A stretch of DNA of 36,604 nt. Origin: Candidatus Bipolaricaulota bacterium (GTDB lineage: Bacteria > Bipolaricaulota > Bipolaricaulia > UBA7950 > UBA9294). Location of the stretch: positions 1 through 36,604 of the forward strand of contig RXOA01000119.1 in NCBI GenBank assembly GCA_003979035.1, read 5' to 3'. This document shows positions 26,790 to 36,600 of this stretch, piece by piece. How positions within the stretch are numbered: the first letter of the stretch is position 1; the number at the start of each line of letters is the position of its first letter. Below the pieces are notes generated by a model. The model made no database searches. It was not told the DNA's origin and was given only the letters and a program-made list of their open reading frames with translations. Both the position numbers and the translations under genes were made by a program.

Positions 26790-28751
26790 GTGGCGGAGTT
26801 GGTGAACTGGGTCCGAAAGGATCCTATCGAGGAGAATGTGTTCTGGCCGTCCGACGATCTCAAGGAACGTTCTTGGGTATCGGACGAATCGATCTACGAG
26901 CAGGCAAAGGCAGATCCTGAGGCTTTTTGGGCCAAACATGCCGAAGAGCTGCACTGGTTCAAGAAGTGGGACAAAGCGTATGAATTCTCGCCCCACAACT
27001 ACAAATGGTTCGGCGGCGGGAAGATCAATCTGTCCTACAACTCGCTGGATCGGCATATCAAAGAAGGGCGCGGCGATCGGATTGCACTGATTTGGGAGCC
27101 CGAGCCGATCAATGAGCCTGCTTTGAAGCTCACGTACAGTGAATTGCACAAGCGCGTCTGCAAATTCGCAAACGCACTCAAGGAACTTGGAGTCAGGAAG
27201 GGCGATTCCATCGGAATCTACCTTCCCATGATTCCCGAAGCCGTGATCGCGATGCAGGCGTGTGCTCGAATTGGAGCGCCGCACAGCGTGGTTTTTTCGG
27301 CCTTCTCACCGGAGTCGCTTCGCGATCGAATGATCGATGCCAAAGCCAAGGTGGTCATCACCGCTGACGGGTACTACCGGCGAGGAAAGGCCATCCGGCT
27401 CAAGCAGAACGCCGACAACGGCACCGCAGGCACGCCGGTAGAGAAGCTCATCGTTGTGAAGCGCCTTCAGGAAGACACGCCGATGACCCCCGGCCGCGAT
27501 CTCTGGTACCACGACGTGGTCGCCGACCAGCCGGAAACTTGCCCCGCGGAGGAGATGGATTCCGAAGACCTTTCGTTCCTTCTCTACACGTCGGGCACGA
27601 CCGGCAAGCCGAAGGGGATCATGCATACGACCGGCGGGTATGCCGTTCAAGCCCACTTGACGGCCAAGTGGAATTTCGACCTTCATGAAGGCGATGTCTA
27701 CTGGTGCACGGCGGATGTCGGTTGGATCACGGGTCACACCTACATCAACTACGGTCCGCTGATGAACGGCGTCACCACGTTGGTGTACGAAGGATCGCCG
27801 GATACGCCGGACTACGGTCGATTCTGGTCGATCATCGAAAAGCACAAAGTCACGCAGCTGTATACCGCTCCTACGGCGATCCGCATGTTCGTCAAGCAGG
27901 GTGACGACTGGCCGAACAAGCATGATCTCTCTTCACTGCGCCTTCTTGGGACCGTGGGCGAGCCGATCAATGTGGATGCCTGGCTCTGGTATTTCAACGT
28001 CATCGGCGGCGGTCGCTGCCCGATCATCGATACTTGGTGGCAGACGGAAACCGGGGCCAACATGGTCAACAGCCTCCCCGGAATCGGCCCGTTTGTTCCC
28101 ACGGTCGCCGGGCGATCATTCCCTGGGATTCTTGGCCACATTCTCGACTCCGGCGGATCTCCGGTTCCGGCAGGCGAGGGCGGCTATCTTGCGATCTACA
28201 GCCCATTCCCCCCGGCGCTAACCCGAGGGATCTATGGCGATATGGAACGTTTCGCCAAGCAGTACTTCGCCGAGTACGGTCCAGAACGCTACTTCACCAG
28301 TGATGGTGCTCGCATGGACGAAGCAGGCAACATTCGCATCACCGGTCGCGTGGACGATGTGATGAACGTTGCCGGTCATCGACTGGCGACCGCTGAAGTG
28401 GAGAGCGCGTTGGCGCAGAACGACAAGGTCAGCGAAGTCGCTGTTGTGTCGCGCCCTCACGACCTCAAGGGAGAAGTCCCCGTTGCGTTCGTGCTGCTCC
28501 GCGCTGGCGTCGAGCCCTCCGAAGACATCCGCAAGGAGCTGATGGCGACGGTCAATTCGGTCATCGGTCCGACGGGCCGTCCCGACGAAATCGTCTTTGC
28601 TCACGATGTTCCCAAGACTCGCAGCGGCAAGATCATGCGCCGCGTACTCAAGGCGCTGGTGCGCAACGAGCCTGTCGGGGATCTGACGACACTCCAGAAC
28701 CCCGAGAGCGTGGAGCATCTCAAAGATCAGGTCGGTTACGGAGAATCGTAA
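26790..28751 (+). CDS. acs: Acetyl-CoA synthetase (AMP-forming), GTG start
   Basis: KWFGGGKINLSYNSLDRH, LLYTSGTTGKPKGIMHTTGGY, WWQTETGANM, TRSGKIMRRVLKAL. Confidence 0.96.
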   Translation: MAELVNWVRKDPIEENVFWPSDDLKERSWVSDESIYEQAKADPEAFWAKHAEELHWFKKWDKAYEFSPHNYKWFGGGKINLSYNSLDRHIKEGRGDRIALIWEPEPINEPALKLTYSELHKRVCKFANALKELGVRKGDSIGIYLPMIPEAVIAMQACARIGAPHSVVFSAFSPESLRDRMIDAKAKVVITADGYYRRGKAIRLKQNADNGTAGTPVEKLIVVKRLQEDTPMTPGRDLWYHDVVADQPETCPAEEMDSEDLSFLLYTSGTTGKPKGIMHTTGGYAVQAHLTAKWNFDLHEGDVYWCTADVGWITGHTYINYGPLMNGVTTLVYEGSPDTPDYGRFWSIIEKHKVTQLYTAPTAIRMFVKQGDDWPNKHDLSSLRLLGTVGEPINVDAWLWYFNVIGGGRCPIIDTWWQTETGANMVNSLPGIGPFVPTVAGRSFPGILGHILDSGGSPVPAGEGGYLAIYSPFPPALTRGIYGDMERFAKQYFAEYGPERYFTSDGARMDEAGNIRITGRVDDVMNVAGHRLATAEVESALAQNDKVSEVAVVSRPHDLKGEVPVAFVLLRAGVEPSEDIRKELMATVNSVIGPTGRPDEIVFAHDVPKTRSGKIMRRVLKALVRNEPVGDLTTLQNPESVEHLKDQVGYGES

Positions 28752-28797
28752 TCAACGTGTGTCTGCTGATGTCATCGCAAGATACAGTCTGAATCAG

Positions 28798-28827
28798 AAC
28801 GGGGGTGGCACAATCCGCCCCCGTTTT
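28798..28827 (+). terminator. Rho-independent terminator after acs
   Basis: AACGGGGGtGGcacaatCCgCCCCCGTT followed by TT; strong G/C stem and short T run. Confidence 0.8.
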
Positions 28828-28847
28828 GCCGTGGTGGAGGTGCAAGG

Positions 28848-30116
28848 ATGGCGGAAACAAGAATCGCCGGCATGAATGCCGAGAGCGGACGCTGGCTGTA
28901 TGTGGCGATCGGCCTGTTGATGAACCTTTGTCTGGGGGCGGTCTACGCATTTAGCGTGTTCCGACTCCCCCTGGAATCGACCTGGGGAATCAGTGCGACC
29001 CAAAGCGGATTGCCGTTCATGGTGTTCCTCGCCATGTTCGCGCTGTTCATGGCGCTCGCCGGCGGCCTTGTCGGCCGGTGGGGAGCAAGAAAAACGGCGC
29101 TGCTCGGCGGCGTTCTTGTCGGCGCAGGGTGGATCCTATCCGGGTTCGCAACCAACATCGCTCTGCTGACCGTTTTCTACGGGGGGATCGCGGGCGCCGG
29201 CGTAGGAATTATCTACGGGTGTCCGATCGCCGTCTCCGCGAAATGGTTCCCCGACAAGAAAGGCATCGCCGTAGGATTGACCGTGATGGGATTCGGTCTG
29301 TCCGCTCTGATCATGGTCCCGCTGATGACGCGTATGATCAACAACCCGGCGGTCGGAGCGCTGGGAACGTTCAAGTATCTCGGGATTGCGTTCTTGGCCG
29401 TGCTGGTCCTGCTCTCGCTTCCTCTTCGCATGCCCGCAGCCGATTGGAGGCCGCGAGGATGGACGGGCGGGGGCGCAGGCGGAGACGCAGCCGGTGTCGA
29501 TATTGACCGCAAGCAAATGGTGCGTACGAGTACGTTCTACGCGCTGTGGGGGACCTATGCCATCGGCTGCCTTGCCGGATTGATGGCGATCGGGATCGCC
29601 AAGCCGTTCGGAGAAGAGATCCTGCGGGCAGCTGGATACGGCGACGTCCGAATGCAGAGCCTACTCACGACGATGGTGGCTCTGTTTGCTGTCTTCAACG
29701 GCGTGGGCAGACCGCTTTTCGGGTGGCTGACCGACAAGTTGAATCCGCGGCGCACCGCAGTATTGTCGTTCGTCCTGATTCTGGTCGCATCGGCGCTGCT
29801 GTATCTTCTTGGCAACGCAAGCCCTGTGCTGTACTTCATTGCATTCGCAGTTCTGTATCTCAACCTCGGCGGGTGGCTTGCCATCGCGCCCACAGCAACG
29901 GCGACGTTGTTCGGAACGACCCACTACGGCAAGAACTACGGGCTTGTCTTCACGTCGTACGGCGTCGGCGCTATCGCGGGAATGCTCCTCTCCGGTGTCA
30001 TCAAGGACGCCACGGGGGCCTATCTTCCGGTGTTCCTTCCGGTCATGGCCCTTGCCGCCTTCGGGGCGATCGTGGCATGGTTGGGGCTGAAGCCGGTACG
30101 AGCCGCGAGTCGGTAG
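28848..30116 (+). CDS. OFA-family (oxalate/formate antiporter-like) MFS transporter
   Basis: LLMNLCLGAVYAFSVFRLPLESTWGIS, GGIAGAGVGIIYGCPIAVSAKWFPDKKGIAVGLTVMGFG. Confidence 0.9.
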   Translation: MAETRIAGMNAESGRWLYVAIGLLMNLCLGAVYAFSVFRLPLESTWGISATQSGLPFMVFLAMFALFMALAGGLVGRWGARKTALLGGVLVGAGWILSGFATNIALLTVFYGGIAGAGVGIIYGCPIAVSAKWFPDKKGIAVGLTVMGFGLSALIMVPLMTRMINNPAVGALGTFKYLGIAFLAVLVLLSLPLRMPAADWRPRGWTGGGAGGDAAGVDIDRKQMVRTSTFYALWGTYAIGCLAGLMAIGIAKPFGEEILRAAGYGDVRMQSLLTTMVALFAVFNGVGRPLFGWLTDKLNPRRTAVLSFVLILVASALLYLLGNASPVLYFIAFAVLYLNLGGWLAIAPTATATLFGTTHYGKNYGLVFTSYGVGAIAGMLLSGVIKDATGAYLPVFLPVMALAAFGAIVAWLGLKPVRAASR

Positions 30117-30225
30117 TTCGAGAGAAGGTCGTGCGGAGAGCAGTCGGCCCGCTTCCGGTCCATGGAGTTGATTGGCCGACTGCTCTGTTCTCGCGTACGC
30201 TTGCACCTCGGAATAAGGAGAGGAC

Positions 30226-30810
30226 ATGGAAGAAGGCGACCGTTCGAGGTCCAGCCGACTTGTTTGGATCGACCTGGAGACGACCGGGCTTCACCCGGAT
30301 CGAGATGTCATCCTGGAAATCGCAACAATTGTCACTGACAAAGATCTATCCTTGGTTGCCACTGGGCCATGCCTCGTCGTTCATCAGCCCGGAGAGATCC
30401 TCAACGCGATGGACCCTTGGGGCAAGAAGCAGCACGAAGACTCCGGCCTGCTCCAGGAGGTCCGGCAATCGACGCTGTCTACAAGCGATGCCGAAGCGCA
30501 GACGCTCGCCTTCCTGCGCAAACATGGCGCAGCTCAAAGCAACCCTCTGTGCGGCAATTCGATTTGCTTCGATCGTCGTTTCCTCATCCGACATATGCCA
30601 CAGATCGATGCGTACCTCAACTATCGCCATGTGGATGTCAGTTCGATCAAGGAGTTGGTCGCACGATGGTACCCCGAACTCAGCCGATCGATGAGCAATG
30701 AGAAAGCTTCCGCTCACCGCGCGCTGCAGGACATCCAGGAGTCGATCACCGAGTTGCGAACCTATCGGCAGATGATCTTTCGAGAGAAGCTCAATGGACA
30801 CGCTGCCTGA
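30226..30810 (+). CDS. orn: Oligoribonuclease (DEDDh exonuclease)
   Basis: LVWIDLETTGLHPDRDVILEIATIVTD, LCGNSICFDRRFLIRHMPQID, YRHVDVSSIKELVARWYP, HRALQDIQESI. Confidence 0.95.
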   Translation: MEEGDRSRSSRLVWIDLETTGLHPDRDVILEIATIVTDKDLSLVATGPCLVVHQPGEILNAMDPWGKKQHEDSGLLQEVRQSTLSTSDAEAQTLAFLRKHGAAQSNPLCGNSICFDRRFLIRHMPQIDAYLNYRHVDVSSIKELVARWYPELSRSMSNEKASAHRALQDIQESITELRTYRQMIFREKLNGHAA

Positions 30811-31798
30811 ATGGAGTGATGTGCTGTCCGCCACGCGGATTCTTGACGGAATCGCGCACCGGACACCGGTGCTCACGTGTCGGACCTTGGACCACCTCAC
30901 GGGGGCGCACGTCTTCCTAAAATGCGAAAACTTCCAGCGAACCGGATCGTTCAAGTTCCGCGGTGCATTCACGGCGGTTCGCTCACTGGACGCCAAGCAG
31001 CGACGGCATGGCGTGATCACGCACTCCAGCGGTAATTTCGCTCAAGCGCTCGCTCTTGCCGCACGACTGGAGGGGATCACGGCAACCGTGATCATGCCGG
31101 AAGACTCGACACCGGCCAAGCTGCGCGCATCCCGTGGCTACGGAGCGCGCGTGATTCTGTGCAAGCCGGTGCAGGCATCCCGTGTGGAGGCCACGCGACG
31201 CGAGCAACAGAAATCCGGGGCCACGTTCGTGGATTCCCACGATGATGCCAGGATCATTGCCGGGCAAGGAACTGCCGTTTTCGAGCTTGTCGAGCAGATC
31301 CAATCCACCGAAGCCACACGGGACCACAGGTCAGCGTCTCCGCTCGATGTCGTTCTTGCCCCCGTTGGGGGCGGAGGATTGCTCGCCGGAACAGCGATCG
31401 CGGCAAAGCATCTCTGTCCGGCATTACGGGTGATCGGCTGCGAACCGAGCGCGGCGGATGACGCATTCCGTTCGCTGCAGGAAGGGCGGCGAATTGTCGA
31501 TTTCGTCCCTCGGACAATCGCCGATGGGCTTCGTACCCCGCTGGGCGAAATGAACTTCGCCGTTATTCGCAGCCTTGTCGACGAGATCATCACCGTTTCC
31601 GAGGCGGAAATCGTCGGCGCGATGCGCTGGGCTTGGGAGCGACTGAAAGTCATCATCGAACCGTCAAGTGCCGTCGCTCTCGCCCCGCTGCTCGCACGCA
31701 CTTCGCGGTTCCAGGGGGATCGAGTCGGCGTCGTCTTGAGTGGCGGCAATGTCGACCTCGATCCCTTCTTCGCGACAATGCCCGGCCCGTATCCGTAG
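30794..31798 (+). CDS. PLP-dependent threonine/serine dehydratase (fold-type II)
   Basis: HRTPVLTCRTLD, LKCENFQRTGSFKFRGA, HSSGNFAQALALAA, PVGGGGLLAGTAIAA. Confidence 0.92.
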   Translation: MDTLPEWSDVLSATRILDGIAHRTPVLTCRTLDHLTGAHVFLKCENFQRTGSFKFRGAFTAVRSLDAKQRRHGVITHSSGNFAQALALAARLEGITATVIMPEDSTPAKLRASRGYGARVILCKPVQASRVEATRREQQKSGATFVDSHDDARIIAGQGTAVFELVEQIQSTEATRDHRSASPLDVVLAPVGGGGLLAGTAIAAKHLCPALRVIGCEPSAADDAFRSLQEGRRIVDFVPRTIADGLRTPLGEMNFAVIRSLVDEIITVSEAEIVGAMRWAWERLKVIIEPSSAVALAPLLARTSRFQGDRVGVVLSGGNVDLDPFFATMPGPYP

Positions 31799-31939
31799 CG
31801 ATCAACCGCTCCGTCGTCGCTTCGATGACGCGTCGTTCGCTTCGCATTTCCGATTGCGACTCCCGATCAGGGGCAGGAGCCGAACCGTCGCTTCCTTCCT
31901 CCACGCGATTCCGGTACGGTAGTTCGGGAGCGTGAGACC

Positions 31940-32911
31940 ATGGCCAGGACATTCGCGAAACCGATTGTATTCTTCAGTCATTGTCTGGGATTCGAAGCCT
32001 GTCGCTACAATGGAGCGATCATCCATGAGCCGGCGCTGGAGCAGATAAAGCCATTCCTCTCGATTGAATCGGCCTGTCCGGAGATGGCGATCGGCCTCGG
32101 CGTGCCCCGCTCCCCACTGCGGCTGGTCGAAACGGATCAAGGGGTACGGCTGGTGCAACCAGAGACAGATCGGGACGTCACAGATGCGATGATCTCGTTT
32201 TCGCGCCGTCTTCTGGACGAACTCCGTCCGGTGGACGGCGTCGTGTTCAAGTGGGGTTCACCATCGTGCGGTCCGCGCGAAGTCAGACGGTATTCGAGCC
32301 CCAAGCGCGGTGCATCGTTCACCAAGGGACAGGGGCTGTTCGCGCAATTGCTGTCCGTGGCGCAGCCATCCGTTCCAATTGAAGACGAGGGGCGCCTGAA
32401 GAACTTCGAGATCCGCGAGCATTTCCTCACCCGGCTGTTTGCCGGTTCCGCCCTGCGTCTGGTAGGAGAAGCCGGAGACCTGTCGTCGCTCGTCGCCTTC
32501 CACGCCGAGCACAAGCTGTTGCTGATGGCCTACAACCAGCAGAAGATGCGCGAGCTGGGACGGATCGTCGCATCCGCCCGAAAGGCCGGGTTCAAGGATG
32601 CCTTCGACCGCTATCGTCAGCTGTTCATGGAGGCCCTGTCCCGCACTCCCCGACAAGCGGCCAACATCAATGTTCTGATGCATGCCCTGGGCTACTTCTC
32701 CGATCAGCTGTCCCCGAATGAGAAAGGATTCTTCCTCGACACCCTCGAAGCATATCGGAATCGTCGAGTCTGCCTTAGCGCGGCAACCCGCGTCATGCAG
32801 TCTTGGATTGTACGGTTCCAAGAGCCGTACTTGGCGTCACAAGCCTACTTCGAGCCGTTTCCCGCCGCATTGGTGGACACGCTTGATTCCGGCAAGGGAC
32901 GCGCTCTCTAG
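31940..32911 (+). CDS. DUF523-DUF1722 (YbgA-like) fusion protein
   Basis: SHCLGFEACRYNGAII, ACPEMAIGLGVPRSP, FKWGSPSCGP, then LVAFHAEHKLLLMAYNQQKMRELGRIVA and NVLMHALGYFSDQLSPNEKGFFLDTLEAYR. Confidence 0.92.
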   Translation: MARTFAKPIVFFSHCLGFEACRYNGAIIHEPALEQIKPFLSIESACPEMAIGLGVPRSPLRLVETDQGVRLVQPETDRDVTDAMISFSRRLLDELRPVDGVVFKWGSPSCGPREVRRYSSPKRGASFTKGQGLFAQLLSVAQPSVPIEDEGRLKNFEIREHFLTRLFAGSALRLVGEAGDLSSLVAFHAEHKLLLMAYNQQKMRELGRIVASARKAGFKDAFDRYRQLFMEALSRTPRQAANINVLMHALGYFSDQLSPNEKGFFLDTLEAYRNRRVCLSAATRVMQSWIVRFQEPYLASQAYFEPFPAALVDTLDSGKGRAL

Positions 32912-33015
32912 CAGGCAATCCCGACTCCGCGCTCCCCGTCGGTGCCACCTCGGTGTGGGAACGATCATCTCTTGTGTCGTCGCGCTTCAATCTCCGCTCC
33001 ATCGGAGGCCTCACG

Positions 33016-33021
33016 TATAAT
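33016..33021 (+). promoter_or_regulatory. Candidate -10 box (TATAAT) upstream of PDZ gene
   Basis: Exact TATAAT 84 nt before ATG 33105; no convincing -35 at 17 bp. Confidence 0.3.
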
Positions 33022-33104
33022 GGCTCCACCGGACAGAGGAGACGACGGGCCAACATGGCTACCATCGGTTCGCCCGGTACAGGATCGGAACGACAGGGGG
33101 ATTC

Positions 33105-34094
33105 ATGAGATACCGAAATCGATTGCTGATCATCCTCGCGCTTGTTGCGGCGCTTGCGGCGGTTCAGGGAACGGCGACGCTCGGCGCGGCAACGGGCAGA
33201 TACATCTCCGTAGAGATTGAAGTCTTTGCGCCTTGGGGGTTTCTCGGTCTCGGGACTTGGCAACCGCTTTCCGAGTCTCTCCAGCGATACAGCACGTTCT
33301 CTCTTCCGGCCGAGGAAGCCAATGCCGTGGGCGAAGCAGTCGTCCGCATCGCGTCCGTGAATCCATCTGCTTGGCCTCAGGTCTTGCTTTCGGGGGATCC
33401 CCGCGGCCACGCGTGGGTGTACGGAATCAATCCCGAGCTGGGCACGGCCTACCGCCTACGAGTCATCAACAACACCCCGGCTCGAGTGGGAGTTGTCGTC
33501 GAGATCGACGGACTGAATACGCTGGGGAGCGATTGGATTGCGCAAACATCGGATGACAGGATGTGGATTCTTGCCCCGCAAGGGGCGATGGTCATCTCCG
33601 GATGGCAGGTCTCCAGCCAGGAAGCGCTGGAATTTCGATTCGGCGTTCCCAGCCACACCCACTCTCCGCTCATCGAGCGGCGCGGCCAGATCACCGCCTA
33701 CGCCTACCTGGAAGCCGAGCGCGCGGGAGAACGGGCAACCGAGGCCGGGGCAGTCATTGATCAGCCCGTTCGATACGTCGACTTCTCTCCGCTGACCGAA
33801 CGTGCGGTCGAGACGATTTCAATCCGCTACGGGGCCGGCAACGCCTACTTGGGAGTCGGATGCTCTGAAACGTCGGGGACCGGCATTCGGGTCGATTCCG
33901 TGGATCCCGGCAGTCCGGCCGAACTGTACGGCTTGCGCCCTGATGATGTCATCACGTACGTCAACACCGTCCCCGTCTCAAGCTGCCAGCAGCTCTCAGA
34001 CCTGCTCGCCGCACGCCATTCCGGGGACCGCATTGTGCTCAAACTCCACCGGGAGGGACAGAGCTTCCTCGTCGCAGTGGAATTGGGGGACTGA
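33105..34094 (+). CDS. Secreted protein with C-terminal PDZ domain
   Basis: N-terminal signal peptide (RNRLLIILALVAALAAVQGTATLGA); C-terminal YLGVGCSETSGTGIRVDSVDPGSPAELYGLRPDDVITYVNTVPVSSCQQLSDLLAARHSGDRIVLKLHREG. Confidence 0.85.
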   Translation: MRYRNRLLIILALVAALAAVQGTATLGAATGRYISVEIEVFAPWGFLGLGTWQPLSESLQRYSTFSLPAEEANAVGEAVVRIASVNPSAWPQVLLSGDPRGHAWVYGINPELGTAYRLRVINNTPARVGVVVEIDGLNTLGSDWIAQTSDDRMWILAPQGAMVISGWQVSSQEALEFRFGVPSHTHSPLIERRGQITAYAYLEAERAGERATEAGAVIDQPVRYVDFSPLTERAVETISIRYGAGNAYLGVGCSETSGTGIRVDSVDPGSPAELYGLRPDDVITYVNTVPVSSCQQLSDLLAARHSGDRIVLKLHREGQSFLVAVELGD

Positions 34095-34131
34095 GGACAA
34101 GCCCGCTGACCACGCTTCCGAAGAGCTGCGA

Positions 34132-36600
34132 TCACGGAGTCCGGGCAAGAACGATCGCCGCATCTCCCCGGCCGGTGAGTTGCGGCTGTTGATGGACGCC
34201 CAACCAGGAGAAGACAAACGCGTCAACCCTGGGCGCGATATACCGCGCCGCCTCGGCGGCAGTCACACGTTCATCGCCGTCAGCATCAGCACCGCCTTGC
34301 ACGGCTTCCAAGAAGAAGTACGTGAACACGCCGTGACCCAAAGCTTCGGACTCACGCGCGATTTGACCTTCTCCGGCGGCGGCGAGAATGACGGTCGAAG
34401 ACGACGCAAGTTCGTCCCAATCACGGTGCTCGCCTTCCTCCGTCGCAGGCCGTTCACCATCCGCTCCCTGCCGATCAGAAACCGTGCGCCCTCCTGCTTC
34501 GGCCCCTCCGGAAAAACACGTATCAAGCAGCAGAACAACACGTTGCGACGGAATTCTTCCGACGAATCCCGCCAACTCATCGTCCCTTAGTGCCGTCTCC
34601 GCCTCAGCGCCGACGATCGTGTCCCGCAACACGAACAACTCATCCCATCCATCCGACTCATCGCCGTTGTCATCTTCGGCTCGTGCCCCGTGACCGGAGA
34701 ACGACACGATGACAAGATCATTCTCACCCGCTTCCCGCCGCAGCCAGCCCAGCGCCTCCCGGACGTGGAGGAGGTCGGCGGGACCGGAGGATAGTCCGCC
34801 GACATCGTCGACGCGTCCTTGTTCATCGAGGAGAAGCCGAAGATGATCTAAGGGGACACCTTCCGAGAGGGCCCACCGAGCAATCGCTACGGCGTCCTCG
34901 CGGGCGTATTGGAGATCATTCACGGTTGCGTAGTCGGAAATCCCGATCGCCAGAACCCACACGTTCGCCGGAATCGTCGCATCACTCGACGAAACGACCT
35001 CGATCACGAAATTCGTGCGATCGGTCAGTCCTTCGTGATCGGTCACTTCAAGCGTTGCCTCATACGCTCCCACGACAGCGTAGGCATGGCGAGGATGTTG
35101 CTCGTCGCTCCGTTGCCCATCTCCGAACGACCACGACCACGCAATGATCACTCCGTCCGGATCTGTTGAGATATCCGTGAACGCCACCGGTTCTCCAACC
35201 AGCGGAGACACGGGGGAGAAAGCCGCTGTGGCGATCGGGGCCGCCCGCGGCACCACGTCGACCACGTCGGAAACCACGCCCGTCCGGCCGCCGGCATCTG
35301 TGACCCGCAAGACGACTGCAACCGGCCCCTCGTTGAGAAGCGGCAGTCTTGACACAGGATTCTCCGTTCGCAGTTCGACCACGCCGTCTCCCCCAACATC
35401 CCAAGCAAACTCGACAATCCGGTCCTCGGAGATCGACTCCCCCGCATCGACGACCAGCATGTCGCCGATCCTTGTCGTGCCCTCCCGCCGTCGCCCTGTT
35501 CCGTCTTCGGCGTTCCACGAAAATCGGGCCGTGGTCTCGGTTCCAGCCAGTCCGCCAACTTCCAGCACCTCGGAGATACGGGACGCGCTTCCTTCTTCGT
35601 CCGTTACCGTGAGACCCACGGAGTACGACCCCGCTGCCGGAAACGCGTGGGCGACGACAACACCGGATGCGTTCTCCCCCCCATCTCCGAACGACCACTC
35701 GTACGTCAGCCTGCCGCCGTCCGGATCCTGGCTTGACGCCGCGTCCAGCCAGAGAGTCAGCGGATCGTCGGACTGCAGACCGAACACGGTGAACGCGGCA
35801 ACAGGCGGACGATTCGCTTTGAGTGCATCAAGCTTGATCGTCACGCCCATCTCCAGTCGGACGCCGCCGCCAAGAACGACTCGACCCCGCAGCTTCCCCC
35901 AACGGAAATCCTTGCCCGCTTCAACCTCCAACTGCATCGGATCCTCCGCCCCCCTCGTCTCGATCCATGCAGCGGCGATATCCACTCCGAGTGCGGCGTC
36001 GGCCACAGAAAAGCTCAACTGGAGCGGGTCGTCCACACCCCACACCGCACCGAACCGGATCGATCCCCAAGGAAGACCGGCTGTCAGGCCAACTTGTCCA
36101 CGGATCGCCGGGAACACGCAGATCGAACCACTTACGGCAAGATCCTCGCGATGTGGTGTGAAGCCTCCGTCGAAAAGAATCTCACCCCGCACCGGAGAGA
36201 GATCTCTCAACGTCAACAACGCCTCCCATCTCCACTGCGATAGACCGACCGTGACGCCGATTCGCTCAAGCGAAGCCCCGGCGGGAACGGTCTGGAAGAC
36301 GCCGACATCCACCGTAAACGGCTCAAGAAGAAGCGATGCAGTGGCATCGAATAGGAGCCATCTCTCCGGCCCGGAAAGACGCCCTTGCAGATCCGCTGTC
36401 AGCGCAACGGAAGCGTCGGCGTTCGCTTCCGGATCGATCCTGCCAATCCTCGCGGCGGCTTCCCAGTGGAGCCAGCTGCTCCAAGCCACCCCGCCTGTTA
36501 GGCCTCGATCCGCTTCAATGCCAAACTCCCCGTCCTGCCACGTTACCGCTCCACTCAGCGTGGCGCGCCCGATGGCCTCCCCTCGCCATCCACCCTCCAC
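34132..36600 (-). CDS. Large surface-type protein: beta-rich N-terminus, PKD-like domains, C-terminal caspase (C14) domain; 5' end beyond window
   Basis: PKD signatures (YEWSFGDGGENASG...AHAFPAAGSYSVGLTVTDEEG; WSWSFGDGQRSDEQHPRHAYAVVGAYEATLEVTDHEG). Caspase NVWVLAIGISDYA...VSFSGHGARAEDDNGDESDGWDELFVLRD...VVLLLDTCFSGG. Frame open to the window end. Confidence 0.88.
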   Translation of the reverse strand: MEGGWRGEAIGRATLSGAVTWQDGEFGIEADRGLTGGVAWSSWLHWEAAARIGRIDPEANADASVALTADLQGRLSGPERWLLFDATASLLLEPFTVDVGVFQTVPAGASLERIGVTVGLSQWRWEALLTLRDLSPVRGEILFDGGFTPHREDLAVSGSICVFPAIRGQVGLTAGLPWGSIRFGAVWGVDDPLQLSFSVADAALGVDIAAAWIETRGAEDPMQLEVEAGKDFRWGKLRGRVVLGGGVRLEMGVTIKLDALKANRPPVAAFTVFGLQSDDPLTLWLDAASSQDPDGGRLTYEWSFGDGGENASGVVVAHAFPAAGSYSVGLTVTDEEGSASRISEVLEVGGLAGTETTARFSWNAEDGTGRRREGTTRIGDMLVVDAGESISEDRIVEFAWDVGGDGVVELRTENPVSRLPLLNEGPVAVVLRVTDAGGRTGVVSDVVDVVPRAAPIATAAFSPVSPLVGEPVAFTDISTDPDGVIIAWSWSFGDGQRSDEQHPRHAYAVVGAYEATLEVTDHEGLTDRTNFVIEVVSSSDATIPANVWVLAIGISDYATVNDLQYAREDAVAIARWALSEGVPLDHLRLLLDEQGRVDDVGGLSSGPADLLHVREALGWLRREAGENDLVIVSFSGHGARAEDDNGDESDGWDELFVLRDTIVGAEAETALRDDELAGFVGRIPSQRVVLLLDTCFSGGAEAGGRTVSDRQGADGERPATEEGEHRDWDELASSSTVILAAAGEGQIARESEALGHGVFTYFFLEAVQGGADADGDERVTAAEAARYIAPRVDAFVFSWLGVHQQPQLTGRGDAAIVLARTP

